A DNA stretch of 64,000 bases from Daphnia carinata (GCF_022539665.2 NC_081339.1:9421367-9485366), one strand, 5' to 3'. Counted from the stretch's first letter, positions 45,077-55,519 are shown. Made by a program: numbers and translations. Notes: generated by a model not told the origin, from the letters alone.

Positions 45077-46662
45077 TCAGAAACATGTGTAGCCTAGTTT
45101 GAGCCTAGTTTTTTCTGTTTGTTTGGCAGTATCGGACAGTTCCGCGCGCTCCGAGTCCGATGAGGCAGAACCAAGTTTCTTTTTTAAATCGTTCAGCTGG
45201 TCTTCTGCATCACGTATAACTTTGCGGGACGCCTTGTTGTCTTTTTCATAAAGCTTTTCAAGTTTAGAAATAGTTTTTCTAAGTTTGTCGTTACTGGTGG
45301 ATTTTTTGGACACATTGGCTTCCGGTTCAGATTTTTTCTCGGAAGAGACGTTGTCGACACATTCGGGCGTTTCTGTCTGGCGCGCTGATATGGCCTCTGA
45401 TATGCGCTGTTCATACTTTTCGCGCTTTTTTCGGTCCTTCCTTTTACCAACTCGATCCGTATGGTCAAGTAGGTACCCAAAGCATTCGTCAAGTCCAACG
45501 GAATTTTAGGTTCGGCATCCGAATGCACTGCTGCGTCAATCGCAGATTGATTCTGCGCATGCGAAGATGTAGTGTCGGCCGTTTCTGGAACTGTTTCTAT
45601 TGGATGCGTTTTAGAAAGAGTTTCCTCTTCCGTTGTGCGTGTAATCTCGATTAAATGCGTATTTTCTCGATGTAAATGGAGATCGCAGAATAATCTACGA
45701 CCGAGATAGTTAGTCTGATCTCCAGCACACACATAAATTGGGACTAGAACCAGTTTGCCTTCCAATCCAACAACGTTATAGAAAAATCCAACACACTCCT
45801 CCCATTTTACGTGCTTTTTGCACTTCCCTGTACGTTTAGACTTGACCAAATCGTCCTCCGTTAAAGGCTTTAACTTGGGCTCGCCTAATTTCTGCCATTG
45901 TTCTTGACTGATGATCGACTCGAAACAACCTCTATCGATCACCATATCCACTTGGCGCTGGTTCATGGTTACCCGTACGGATGCCGTTTTGGTGGCATCA
46001 GATTCTCTGGGGAAGCCATATTTGACCAATAGCTTGTCTACTCGCTTGAGAAATATCGATAGCTTTTCCGGTATCAAATCAGCTACAGTTGCACCCTTCA
46101 TGCCATCGGTGTCTGAAGTGCGATGAAGCCCGAGTTTTCTTAATAGCTTCTTCATTCGCCCAAGGAATCGTGATCGTTTTGATTTCGGGATTCCCTCTGT
46201 TATGCTGGTAGTAGAGTCACTCGCTATGCGAGAATCGTCTAGTAAAGTAGGTTGAGCAAAATCTGTTTCATTTAGTGGTGCGCTATTGTTCTGCTGTTGC
46301 TTCCTATCGTTAGAGTCTTGAAATCCCGTTTCTGGTTCAGGATTAGAGATAATTCCCTCTGGGTTCTCTGCTAGGCAGACAGTAGTAGTATTCGACGTGT
46401 TCTGTGGCAAAGGATGCTCGATGTTATTTTCCTTTAGCAAAACATTACTGTTTTCTGGAGTGCGCTGTTCAGGTTGTTCTTCTTTTCTGGTAGATCCTGT
46501 TGATCCTTTTGATTCTGTTGCGTAACCGTAGAAATCGAAAAGAAACTGTCCCAAAATAATGAATGCCATAACCATGAACAGTCTTATCAGCCATGCTGGC
46601 CTAAGAAGCTCGAGGAGAACGAATTCTAGAAACGTGAAGTTAATCATGGAGTTCAGAGCCAT
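45077..46662 (-). CDS. Membrane-anchored retropepsin-like protein with altered catalytic triplet
   Basis: The frame from the ATG at 46,662 is open for 489 codons. Residues about 20-46 are hydrophobic (WLIRLFMVMAFIILGQFLF), a membrane anchor. A long low-complexity region rich in N, Q, T, S and E follows, then basic helices (165-180, 205-216). Residues about 228-332 resemble a retropepsin: VRVTMNQRQVDMVIDRG, SIISQEQWQKLGEP, a PIYV strand and NYLGRRLF in place of the usual LLGR. The catalytic DT/SG is D-R-G (243-245), so protease activity is doubtful. Near residue 387 (about 45,500) coding quality moves to the -1 frame, which continues as GYLLDHTDRVGKRKDRKKRE and a charged coiled-coil tail ending at 45,077. 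A one-base indel or a missed intron could explain that. It may be a domesticated gypsy-type protease or a retroelement fossil. Confidence 0.62.
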
Positions 46663-47085
46663 TTTGAATGTGACTTTTTATTTTTAAGATTACTTGAAAA
46701 ACACCGCTCACTGTTTGGCTATATGAAATTTGCGAACGTAAGCCCAGAACCCACCAATGCTCAAATTCTGATGTTTTTTCCAAAAAACATCTTGATAAAA
46801 AAACGTAATTTGAATTGTGTGGAGAAAATTGAATGAATTAGTATTTTTCCCATAATGTTCGACAATGCGTTTATGTTAATTAATGTTTTTAACAATTTAA
46901 AAATAATCGGCGATCATTCATCTGTTGAAAAAATTTGAAAAAAAAAATTTAATTTCTTACCAATTATTTTTCCCATTGCTTTTAGCCGCCATCTAGCGGT
47001 AAGGAAATAACTTGCCATTGTTTATATTGACAAAAATGAAAATTTCAAAAAGGGTCTGCTACAATAGTGAAACTATGCTGTGAGC
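46663..47085. other. AT-rich intergenic stretch
   Basis: No coding region recognised. It holds the presumed upstream region of the minus-strand retropepsin-like gene and the palindrome-like word CCGCCATCTAGCGG at 46,986-46,999, which shares GCCATCTAGCG with two other places in the window. Confidence 0.45.
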
Positions 47086-47089
47086 TATG

Positions 47090-47345
47090 AGTATCTACTA
47101 TCTTTATGAAAGCCAAAGGTCTATTTGTGGGAGGAGTTTGTTTGTGTATCTGTCTGTTTGTTTGTCCGAAAAACCTAACGCCGTGCGCACGCCGTCATTG
47201 GTTCTCGGGTATTCACGTGACTTTTTGCTACCTGCAAAAAGGTTCGACTACCTGGAAAAAGGTTTAAACTGCCTTTGGCAAGGCTTAACTTTTCCCTTTC
47301 ATTTCGCCATCCGTTTTTTCATTGGTCGTAGTGACATCTATCGGA
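47090..47345 (+). mobile_element. Helitron-like 5' end
   Basis: TCTACTATCTTTATGAAAG, then a purine-rich stretch and runs of GTTTGTTTG with TCTGTCTG, resembles the conserved 5' ends of arthropod Helitrons (TC start, TATAAA-like stretch, GTTTGTTTGT run). A characteristic CTACC/GGTTCGACTACCTGG segment at about 47,230-47,270 is followed by CTTAACTTTTCCC. The same segment recurs at 48,530-48,640. No 3' hairpin with a CTRR end was found, so the element is truncated or the call is wrong. Confidence 0.4.
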
Positions 47346-48500
47346 AAATCCGACGTCCAACACTGTCCAAGGGGACGGTGAAGAGATAGACGAGTAGAAG
47401 CGGAGATGCGGGGCACTCGGAACCAGAGAGTCGGTTGCCGGGGTAAGTCCATCATGAGGCGGGAACTAACCAAGAAGTTCCCGGTGACGGTACGAGAAAT
47501 ACCGGTAGACGGTAATAGATGGAATGTAAGCGGGACTTGATGCTATAAGTCCCGACGATAGAAGTTGGAGACGCTTGACTATAATATTGAAATAACCGTA
47601 CGTAGTTTACAGCTATGTAGGGCGGTCTCTGTCGAGCAAAGGCAGAAATGAATATTAAAGACGCCCGATCTGGAGCCAGTTTTAGCCCAGAGGAAATGAA
47701 TATTTAAAACCCATCGTGACTGGAGCCAGTTTTAGCCCAGAGGGAAGAGGTTGGTGCCGGAGGAGTAACCGACAGAGGGTCGGCCAAGGAGAGTTGGAGG
47801 TTGGAGGTCAGCGGCAGTTCCTGAGGCTGAAACGGGTGACGGAACAACGGTGACATTTACACCAGCGTTGATATTTATGTTCGTGCTATTATATATATCA
47901 GTCAACGGTGTTTTGTAAATTGAGTATATAAAGGCCGGTTTTGGCCGAATATAATGCACACGAGTTTCACCGAAGCCCCCGGAGTCGGCTCTTCATTTCT
48001 GCTGGTAACTACTATCAAGTTTCGCTTTGTTATCACTTGTGTTGCTGCCCATCGCAACTGGCCGTCAACTTCTGCCCGGCCGTGATAAGCTGCTTCCGCC
48101 CGTCAGCCCTCTTCGTTCTGCCCGGCTCCTTTTCTCGACGGCTACAACGAAGCTGCTTTTTTGAAGCAACTCTCATCCGGATTGGATCCTGTTTTTGCCG
48201 TCGCTCCACTTGAAGATCCATTCGACCCGGGGGCACTCGACGCCAAGGATCGCAAGTAATCTAGCGTTTTGTTATTCGTGTCCGTCATATTGGTCGCGCC
48301 CCGTCTCGGCATCGTTTTTTAGGTCATTGACCTTAAGAGCAGTTGTCGGGCGTCATTGCGGTCCAGTCCGCCAAGTCATCGTAGCACGGTCCCCCAACCG
48401 GCTGCCCAGACGTATCGCGGCTATTGCATTGGGTTTCAGAGGACCCAATACCACTACTTTACGCTGAGCCGGTAGACTCCGGCATTTGAGAATCGCCCGG
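47346..48500 (+). repeat. GC-rich LTR-like block with TATA box
   Basis: This 1.15-kb block is clearly more GC-rich than its surroundings and has no coding frame I trust. It contains a perfect 8-bp hairpin (CGGGACTT at 47,531 and AAGTCCCG at 47,547), a 24-bp word (CTGGAGCCAGTTTTAGCCCA and onward) repeated 50 bp apart at 47,670 and 47,720, a TATA box (TATATAAAGG) at 47,925, and a C-rich transcribed-looking stretch after it. It sits between two Helitron-like copies. A solo LTR or promoter-bearing repeat is the simplest reading. No terminal TG..CA pair with a target duplication was located. Confidence 0.35.
47925..47934 (+). promoter_or_regulatory. TATA box in LTR-like block
   Basis: TATATAAAGG, with a GC-rich stretch starting just downstream, as in LTR promoters. 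No start site can be fixed from sequence alone. Confidence 0.35.
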
Positions 48501-48514
48501 CCAAGGGGCATCTC

Positions 48515-48680
48515 TCAAAACATCACGTGCTTTTTTCTACCTGGAAAAAGGTTCGACTACCTGAAAAAGGTTCGACTACTGAAAAAAGGTTCGACCTGCC
48601 TACGGCTCAGCTTAACTTTTTCCCGTTTTATGTTTTTCCTTTTTTTAGTCATTTCCATTCCGCATTTTAGCAATCCGTTT
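48515..48680 (+). mobile_element. Second Helitron-like fragment
   Basis: ATCACGTGCTTTTTTCTACC, three tandem AAAAAGGTTCGACTAC words and CTTAACTTTTTCCCGTTTTA match the segment at 47,205-47,300 in the same orientation. The first copy has one or two such words, so the short unit has expanded here. The 5' end is missing from this copy. Confidence 0.4.
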
Positions 48681-48839
48681 CCACCATCATTGACACATTG
48701 ACGTCAGACGAAATTCAGCTACCAAACGACGTAGACAAAAACGTCCTGCTGTCATATTTTAACTAAGGTAAGCGATTTCTTATACCACAATTTTTTTCCA
48801 AAATTCAACATTTCTGTTTGTTTCAATATAATTTTCATT

Positions 48840-49590
48840 GGAACAGGTGATAATTCAGTTGCAGGTGGTTTCTTTTGATGTCTCTTAGCTCTCCCAAAAA
48901 TCAGCCATTGGATGTATTGTAGTAGAAAATGTTTTTTTTCCTGCTCATTTAAACAGGTAACATCCTACATTTGTGAACGAGGTGAACGAGCTCTGCACTT
49001 CCAATTCATTTCTCCTCCAACAGGTGTTGGTATGGTATGGTAAGCAATAGACTACTGTTGACGTTCACAAAAAGATAGTGTGGCTTCATGTGAATCACAC
49101 AAATTTTCTAATTACAGGTGAAGTATTACTTGAGTTGCATTTTGCACATTTCTCAGGCCCACTTAATTTGCAACTCTGAAAGTGAAGTAATACGCAAGGA
49201 TGGATTATTGTCCGATCAAAAGATATGCCAAACGCACAGGTATTAAACATTCAAACAAGTCAAGTTTTATTGAAAGCTTTCAGTGGTTTTTTGTCAACAG
49301 GTGCCTCATTGAAGCGGGCATTCAACAAATTCCGCCACACTAAACCAATTGCGCTCAACTTTTTCAATATCTTCCAGGTGAAAGAGCTCTGTATTCTCAG
49401 CTGTTAACTGACCAGGGTAACCGATTTCTTTTAGCCAATTTTTTAGAACGCCTTTCCAACCAGGTAATAACAGTTTTTAACCAGGTGATAACAGTTATCG
49501 GTTTTCCTTGACGTCTGGGCTTGCGAAAAGGGTGCCAAAACTAAACTAAACTCCTACTAAACTACAACAAACGGAGACTCACAGGTGCAA
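48840..49590 (+). other. Cluster of CAG/GT dual splice-like motifs
   Basis: CAGGTG or CAGGTA, usually after a pyrimidine-rich run, occurs at about 48,844, 48,862, 48,954, 49,021, 49,115, 49,298, 49,375, 49,461, 49,482 and 49,582. A related CAGGGTAA lies at 49,413. Each looks like a 3' splice site joined to a 5' splice site, as in recursive-splicing points. No exon or protein between them is recognised. It may be a diverged tandem repeat rather than functional sites. Confidence 0.4.
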
Positions 49591-49679
49591 AGCACTAGTG
49601 GTCGGTTCATCCACTCCTTGGGTCCTACTTCGCAGTCTAGATTCTTGATAAAGACCGTACGAGTTAGCTTGAAATTCTT

Positions 49680-50095
49680 TCAAAAATATTGAGCGAAGAC
49701 CAGAACTGGTCTAGCTGGCTCGTCTCCAACAGCCGGTTGTGCTGGCGTGTCTTGCCACTCGTTCGGCACTCTTGCACACAGGAACCAGTTCCTTGCTGCA
49801 TCATCCAAGTACGTAGCAAAATTGTTTCGTTTGTCCGCGTCTCCCCAACCATTGTGGTCAGCAATTATCTCGTAGCGCTCTAACCACTGACGAAAGTCTT
49901 CGGTTGGGCTACCTTTAAAAAAGGGTGGACTTATATACTTTCTTATAGCCGCCATGGCTCTTTCTTGCGATTGTCTTGAATGTCTGAAAATCTGTTGTCC
50001 TATCGGAGGAGGAACCGGGTGCGTGGGTTCTATTAAATCTTGTTCGCAGTCAGAACTTGATGACTTGCCGGAATCGCAATCGGAAATTGATCGTA
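49680..50095 (-). pseudogene. LTR-retrotransposon gag fragment
   Basis: The minus strand reads PTHPVPPPIGQQIFRHSRQS, then after ERA the longest frame gives MAAIRKYISPPFFKGSPTED, FRQWLERYEIIADHNGWGDA and YLDDAARNWFLC. This W-L-x-Y and DDAARNWF pattern is typical of the capsid part of Ty3/gypsy gag proteins. An acidic SSSSDCEQDLIE stretch precedes it. The frame decays after about 49,690, and no protease, reverse transcriptase or LTR follows. It is a truncated relic unrelated in sequence to the gag of the gypsy element at 61 kb. Confidence 0.65.
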
Positions 50096-50130
50096 ATGCC
50101 TATTACGACAGAAAATTGAATTACTGCTCT

Positions 50131-50640
50131 TTGCCATTGATCTCTCAACATTGAAGATCACATTAGCAAGATACACAACAAGGGAAACGGAACACACAGA
50201 ATCATCAAAGGGAAATTTTCAAACTGTAATTGGATTTTTGCAAGCCCTTGTAATCGGAATGAAAGTATTAAAGACCACCATCGGTTTTAAGAATCGTCAA
50301 ATTAATTAATTCATATGGCATTTTTAAATCCTAGCCTCAACAAGCCAAATTATTATTACTGACATCACCATCAATATTTATTATGGTGTCTCAATAAGGC
50401 ACATTTCAAAATTGCTTATTGTCTAAAACCATCACGGGGATTAAGATCGGGCCACATATGTAAAAAAAATATAAATGTAAAAGCAACTGTCTCAACGCTG
50501 ATCAAAAGTCTCTCAATGCTGGCTCCCTGCACGAATTACCATTGCTGTACATAAACGAGTTTATATCTTTAAAATGACCAGGCATTAAAAATGGATCTAC
50601 AAGACTATTAGATCAAATTGCCGTTTTCGAAAAAAACTAC
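50131..50640. other. AT-rich spacer
   Basis: No coding region, RNA gene or long repeat recognised between the gag fragment and the tRNA-unit array. Confidence 0.4.
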
Positions 50641-50844
50641 CTCCTCCAATTCTGTATGCTAACGTGAAAGAGAAAGATGGCTGAATAGTTAACGCGAGTT
50701 TGAAACGCCAAATACCATAGCAAATCAGTTAAGATAATCGTCTCAATGCTAATCGTCAAATTTTCATCAAATAAAGAAATATTTTATTAATTTTGAATTT
50801 TCTAACAGAAATTTATTTTTTCTGACTGTCCGTTGTTGTGTCAG

Positions 50845-50917
50845 TGTGGTATAGCTCAGTGGCAGAGCATTTGACTGCAGATCGAAATTTCTCAAGTTCA
50901 AACGTGGAGGCTTCCTT
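50845..50917 (+). pseudogene. tRNA-Cys-like copy 1, decayed
   Basis: TAGCTCAGTGGCAGAGCATT and GACTGCAGATC keep the A box, D arm and GCA anticodon loop. The acceptor ends (TGTGGTA against GCTTCCT) no longer pair and the T arm is degraded. A tRNA pseudogene. Confidence 0.7.
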
Positions 50918-52239
50918 AAATCACTAGAAAAAAACGCATCGTTTCTTAGTAGTAGTATGGAACGCGCGTGGAATTGTTAGAGTTTGTAGCACTTAGCCTT
51001 GCTTAAATAATTATCTTAAACGAAGGTAGTTTAAAATACGAACATTGAAGGACAATTACACCGTTAATGAGAGATGATTTTCTGTTTAACAAGATCCTTA
51101 ATTGCTGTCGCTATTTTAATTAATGAAGACTGATTTAATTAATCTAATTAATAATGGCCGAACATCAATATCAGATTAACCTTGCTATTTTGGAACAAAA
51201 ACTCTTTTCGTTCTGCTGTTTAGCTCGTCTTAAGTTCGGTGATTTACTCTCGACCATTCATATCACCAGTTTCCTATTTGTGACTCGTGTTTACCTCGAA
51301 TAAACTTATTGAAGGGAATAGTCAGCCTGTGCTCTGACTTTACCTTGAATAAATTTGAAGTAGTTTTAAAGATAAACACGGGAACATGGGTGAAGACTTG
51401 TTGGTAACCGTAGGAGATGTATTGGGGGCTTACATACAGGAAAATGTACAATGGTGGCCCTCTATCGAGGACCACCTAATTCAAATGCATTAAAACGGCT
51501 GGGCAACTTCTTACGGCGTCCAGACCGCGTCGTCGGCTGTTGGGAAGGCAATATATTCCCAATACTTATAGTGAAACTAGATCGGTGTCGTTATTTGTGA
51601 CATTTTGCTGCCGTAGCGGAAAACACCCGTAGGATTCCCCCTGGCTCTTGCTCAGCCACCTTACTCGCGCATAAGATGATTCTTTCGGCTTCTTCTGCTG
51701 GGTAATTGTGACGATTTGCTGTTTAAATAACCAAGCTTTATATTAGTTTCATCATTATGTCATCACACATCATGTTTTCATCATTTCACGGATGGCTGTC
51801 CACGACATCTTCCTTGTAGCTGAACAGAGCACTCATCTCGTGGTTGTCTACGGCACTTAACCGTGGTTGCATTGAAAATTATTCACGCTCTGTTTAAATT
51901 TTTTGTATTTTCTTTTGGCGGGCAACGCTTGTTCCACCGCTCAACGTGGCGGCGATCGTTCACCTGCTAGTCGCATGAAAAACCTGATTACTTACATTTA
52001 TTGGCAATAATGTTCAAACTGGAGCGCAGAAAGTTCACGAAATTCGAAGGACGTTCGCCGATCTTGTGACGAAAATTGCAGCCAATTGAAAGACATGGCA
52101 ATGCAATTTCTAATCAAACGGATCCAGCAGGTTTTGAAGCAAAGATAACTGGTGCTGATAACAACAACCAGATGCTTCATGACGCCAGAGACAGCTTCGA
52201 ATTTCAACTTCCAGGCTCCAGTCTGAAGAAGATACTCCC

Positions 52240-52745
52240 ACAGCTGCTCTTGCTCCTCCAGTTTCAGTTGTTCCTGTTGCTCCGAATCCGTCAGCCAGTG
52301 CGCTTCCAAAATTCAATTTACCTCACTTTAGAGGAGAAATTCTTCTAAGGCCCAGTTTTTGGTAGACGTATTTGAAGCAGAGGTAGATCCCAAAAGCTAA
52401 TGTGTCGCCATGGAATTTAATTTCCTTATTTCGTTGCCCAAGGGGGAAGCTAAAGCCACTCTTCTTGGACTTACTCCCACTAACGGCAACTATGTCAAAG
52501 CCAATGATTTTCCACGTGAACGTTACAGTCAACTGATGAAAGTAGTTAGAGCTCATTTCAAGGCTCTCATCAATCTGCCCATATCAGCTGCGACTGGTTC
52601 CAGGCTAAGCATCTTTACTGATCAGCTCGAATCTCCTATCCCTGGCGTCGAAGCTCTCGGTATCACTCCTAACTCATATGGTGATCTTTTAGTATGTCTT
52701 CTTATTGACAAACTTACAGTCGGTGTTCGTAGAAATCTTACACCA
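52240..52745 (+). pseudogene. BEL/Pao gag remnant
   Basis: The frame reads SALPKFNLPHFRGE, then PSFW, and after frame breaks MEFNFLISLPKGEAKATLLG and NGNYVKANDFPRERYSQLMK, followed by HFKALINLPISA. LPK-LP-F-G, a W some residues on, and F-L-L-GEA-I-GL-NY are hallmarks of the DUF1759 region of BEL/Pao gag-pol proteins. A TAA near 52,400 and frame changes inactivate it. Confidence 0.7.
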
Positions 52746-53159
52746 CATTAAGGCAAATCGAAATGCTCTATCGACGATCATTTACCTAATGAATGATAGT
52801 TCCAACCCATTTACATCATATCGCCCTACCAAGCAAATTCTTTTCCCAACATCCTATCCGACTAGGAAGAGATTATGTCCTTACTGATCGGATGAGCATT
52901 ATCAATCACAATGCATTGAAGTTAAAGGGCAAAGTAAAATTAATCAGAAGAACGTGCAAAAGTTACCAAGGGAAGAGGCATTTTCCCAAATGTCTCAATG
53001 CAGGGTACACAAGCATGTCCGTCTCGTTACTGCTCCCAACATTCTCAACAAGCACATCATACCAGTCTTCATCAAAACAAGAGTGCCCCCACTTACCACC
53101 TTGCCAAATCTTCGTCGTCTCATGCTGGTGGTCTCCTGAATGAAACAGTCGCAAACATT

Positions 53160-54335
53160 TTAGTTGCCATCAAAATCAATTCAACACATTTTTAAATACC
53201 AGTCAGCAAGCATATGGTGCAGTCACTTATCTTCTGGATGGCGAAGACACCGCGTTTGTTATGTCAAAGGTACGGAAAATAGTCCAAAGTCATGGACATT
53301 ATCTGTTTTAACCGGACTTATTCGAAAAGTACAACAACTGTCTTATTCCGCCAACTCCACACTTATCGCCAGAAGAAAGAAAACTGGAACAGAGATTTCC
53401 GTCCACTAAAGAGCTCCATCAATCTGAGATAAAAAAGGATTCATTCATTCCAATTCCGGTTCTTTGGAATTAAACGGTGGCCCAGAGCTCATCGCTCATC
53501 TCCATTCTTCTGGCCGCGGGATGTTCCCTTCCTAGTATACTCCAATCTTGCTCTTCCGACGCTTGAAGGGCTTATCTGTTGGCTATAACTCCTCTCCTTC
53601 CCGTTGGTCTTTAATACCCGTTTCGGTCTTCTAATGCTAGAGACCGTTATATATAGATGTAAGAACAGTCATCATATTACAACATCATTTCCTTGGCTAC
53701 CTGTCTTTCGTAATTTAATAAAGCGGCTCTATCACCCCTCTTTCCGGCAACGTTGATTCATTCGCCGCCCTACAGTGTGTCGGCCCCTACATCGCCGGCC
53801 TGATTTGGGTTTATCCAGCCTGTGGGACCGGACCCTCTGCTCGACGGTTCCTCAGCAGGGTTGGACGTCGGAATTTCCGGCACTCTCACCGTATCATCCG
53901 ACTTGCATGATCCCAGGCACTTACCCTCTCTCAACTTCTTTACTGAGACAGCTTAACTCGCCTTCCGTATGATGCAGACACTGAAGAAAAGCTAATGCAT
54001 CTCCGTGGATTGCTTCCTTCCTGGTGCATCTACCTTTGCCGAGAAGCCTATTCATCTCTTAAACATGTTTTCTCGTCGTCAACCCGTTTCTAGGTCCTAT
54101 TAAACACGCTGGCAGAGAGACTACCTAACCAACCTTGCGAACGAAACATATCGTTCCGATAAACATTTTGAGTCCAGATCCAAAGTTGGCGACATCGCAC
54201 TAATCCACAACGAAGGACATGGAATAGACTAGAATTTAGCAATTATCGAAAAGCTCTTCGTCAGCCCAGATGGGGAAGTCCGTTGTGCTGAAATCCACAA
54301 AGCTGAAGAAACAACTAACCGTCGTGTCTATTCTT
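53160..54335 (+). pseudogene. BEL/Pao pol remnants
   Basis: The AYGAVTYLL and FVMSKVRK words near 53,215-53,280 match the region after the reverse transcriptase of BEL/Pao pol (AYGAV-YL, SK-RVAP). Near 54,160-54,335 the frame reads HFESRSKVGDIALIHNEGHG, LAIIEKLFVSPDGEVRCAEI, the usual C-terminus of the polyprotein, with a TAG inside. The segment in between (53.5-54.1 kb) is not coding and includes an LTR-like block. Confidence 0.6.
53523..53960 (+). repeat. Possible nested LTR inside the BEL/Pao remnant
   Basis: This stretch starts TGTTCCCTTCCTAGTATACT, has TTATATATAG at about 53,648 and AATAAA near 53,718, and is C/T-rich. These are LTR-like promoter and polyadenylation features, and it splits the pol remnant. 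The right end and a target duplication were not identified. Confidence 0.25.
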
Positions 54336-54503
54336 ATTGTCAGTTTTCTGTTTGTGACTCATGTTTAAATCGAATAAGCTTACAATGAAACTACATGAAG
54401 TATAGTTATTTCTGAAAGAAGCTTCTAGTCCAATTTTCATCAAATAGAACATTATTCGATTCATTTGGAACAAAAATTTTATTTTTCTTTCTGTCTAAGA
54501 TTA

Positions 54504-54578
54504 TTTGGTAGAGGTAAAGCTTTCAGTGGTAGAACATTGCAGATAGAAATGCCCTCACTTAAACCTGGGTTTCCATTT
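54504..54578 (+). pseudogene. tRNA-Cys-like copy 2, decayed
   Basis: Only CAGTGGTAGA, a shortened GCAGATAGAAATG anticodon region and CTTAAACCTGGG of the T arm remain. The position within the repeat unit identifies it. Confidence 0.6.
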
Positions 54579-55047
54579 AAAACTAGAAACTATTAGCATC
54601 ATTCTTAGGACCAGATAAGAAAGTACATCCAAATATTTCGATATTTTTTTATTTAAATTTGTTAAAACATCTTAAGAGCATATAATTGAAAATGCGAACA
54701 CTAAAGGAAAACTACTTCCTTTAAATGAGAAACAATTTTCTGTTTAACAAGAAATTCAATTACTGTCGTATCGATGTTGTTTATTTTAGTTTACATGACC
54801 AAGCATCAAATCAAGCTAACTTGCCATTTTGGAACAAATACTTTCTATTCTAATACCGTATACTAACGCGAAAGAGAAAGATGACTGAATATTTAAGGCG
54901 AACAGGAAACGCCAATGCCATAAAAGATCAGCTAACCTGACCATCGCAATGCTCCGTGTCGAATGTTCATCAAATAACGGAATTTGCTATTTACTTTGAA
55001 TCGTCTAACAGAAACTTTTTTATTTTGACTGTCAATTATTGTGAAAT

Positions 55048-55119
55048 GGGGGTATAGCTCAGTGGTAGAGCATTCGAGTGCAGATCGAAATGTCCCCAGT
55101 CCAAACCTGGGCGCCCCCT
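55048..55119 (+). tRNA. trnC: tRNA-Cys(GCA)-like copy 3
   Basis: 72 nt with acceptor GGGGGTA, TAGCTCAGTGGTAGAGC D arm, anticodon stem TTCGA/TCGAA around GTGCAGA (anticodon GCA) and T stem CCCAG/CTGGG. Two lesions are seen: the T loop reads TCCAAAC, with C where T55 should be (also in the B box), and the last acceptor pair is A-C. It may be inactive. Confidence 0.65.
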
Positions 55120-55316
55120 TGAATAATAAGAGGCATTGGTATCATTTCATAGTATGAGTTTGTAAAAGCAAACGGGAAACGCCAATGCCATAAAAGATCA
55201 ATTAACCTGACCATCGTAATGCTATGTGTCGAATGTTCATCAAATAACGAAATTTGCTTTTTATTTAGAATCTTTTAACAGAAATCTATTTTTTTCATTG
55301 TCATATGTTGAGTAAT

Positions 55317-55388
55317 GGGGGTAAAGCTCAGTGGTAGAGCATTCGACTGCAGACCGAAATGTCCCCAGTTCAAATCTGGGTGCCCCCT
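55317..55388 (+). tRNA. trnC: tRNA-Cys(GCA)-like copy 4
   Basis: 72 nt. The acceptor GGGGGTA pairs with TGCCCCC, the loop CTGCAGA gives anticodon GCA and the T arm CCCAG-TTCAAAT-CTGGG is perfect. The conserved T8 is A, and the top anticodon-stem pair is A-C. This is the best-formed copy of the five, but still not canonical. Confidence 0.7.
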
Positions 55389-55519
55389 TGAATAATAAGA
55401 GGCATTGGTATCATTTCATAGTATGAGTTTGTAAAAGGGCATGCAATTAATCTGAGATATTTGGATATAAATTTCTTAAATAATCATCTTTCACGAAGAT
55501 AATTTAATCTTCGAATACT

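Larger units (their letters stand above)
51266..54389 (+). mobile_element. Decayed BEL/Pao retrotransposon
   Basis: Plus-strand fragments follow BEL/Pao order: a gag with a DUF1759-like region (52,240-52,745), a pol piece reading SQQAYGAVTYLLDGEDTAFV near 53,210, and a C-terminal piece reading KVGDIALIHNEGHGID and VSPDGEVRCAEI near 54,190-54,290. A TGTTGGGAAGGC start at 51,538 looks like an LTR beginning. An imperfect direct repeat of about 45 bp (GTGACTCGTGTTTACC at 51,281, GTGACTCATGTTTAAA at 54,352) brackets the remnant. The reverse transcriptase core and most of integrase are missing. It interrupts the tRNA-unit array. Confidence 0.7.

Noticed and set aside
47941-48467. Plus-strand frames of 90 codons in the GC-rich block
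   Set aside because: Several frames on both strands are equally open because the block is GC-rich; none shows a domain.
49664-50154. Gag fragment at 49.7 kb as part of the gypsy element at 55-62 kb
   Set aside because: Its capsid sequence differs from the gag of that element, and it lies outside that element's target duplication.
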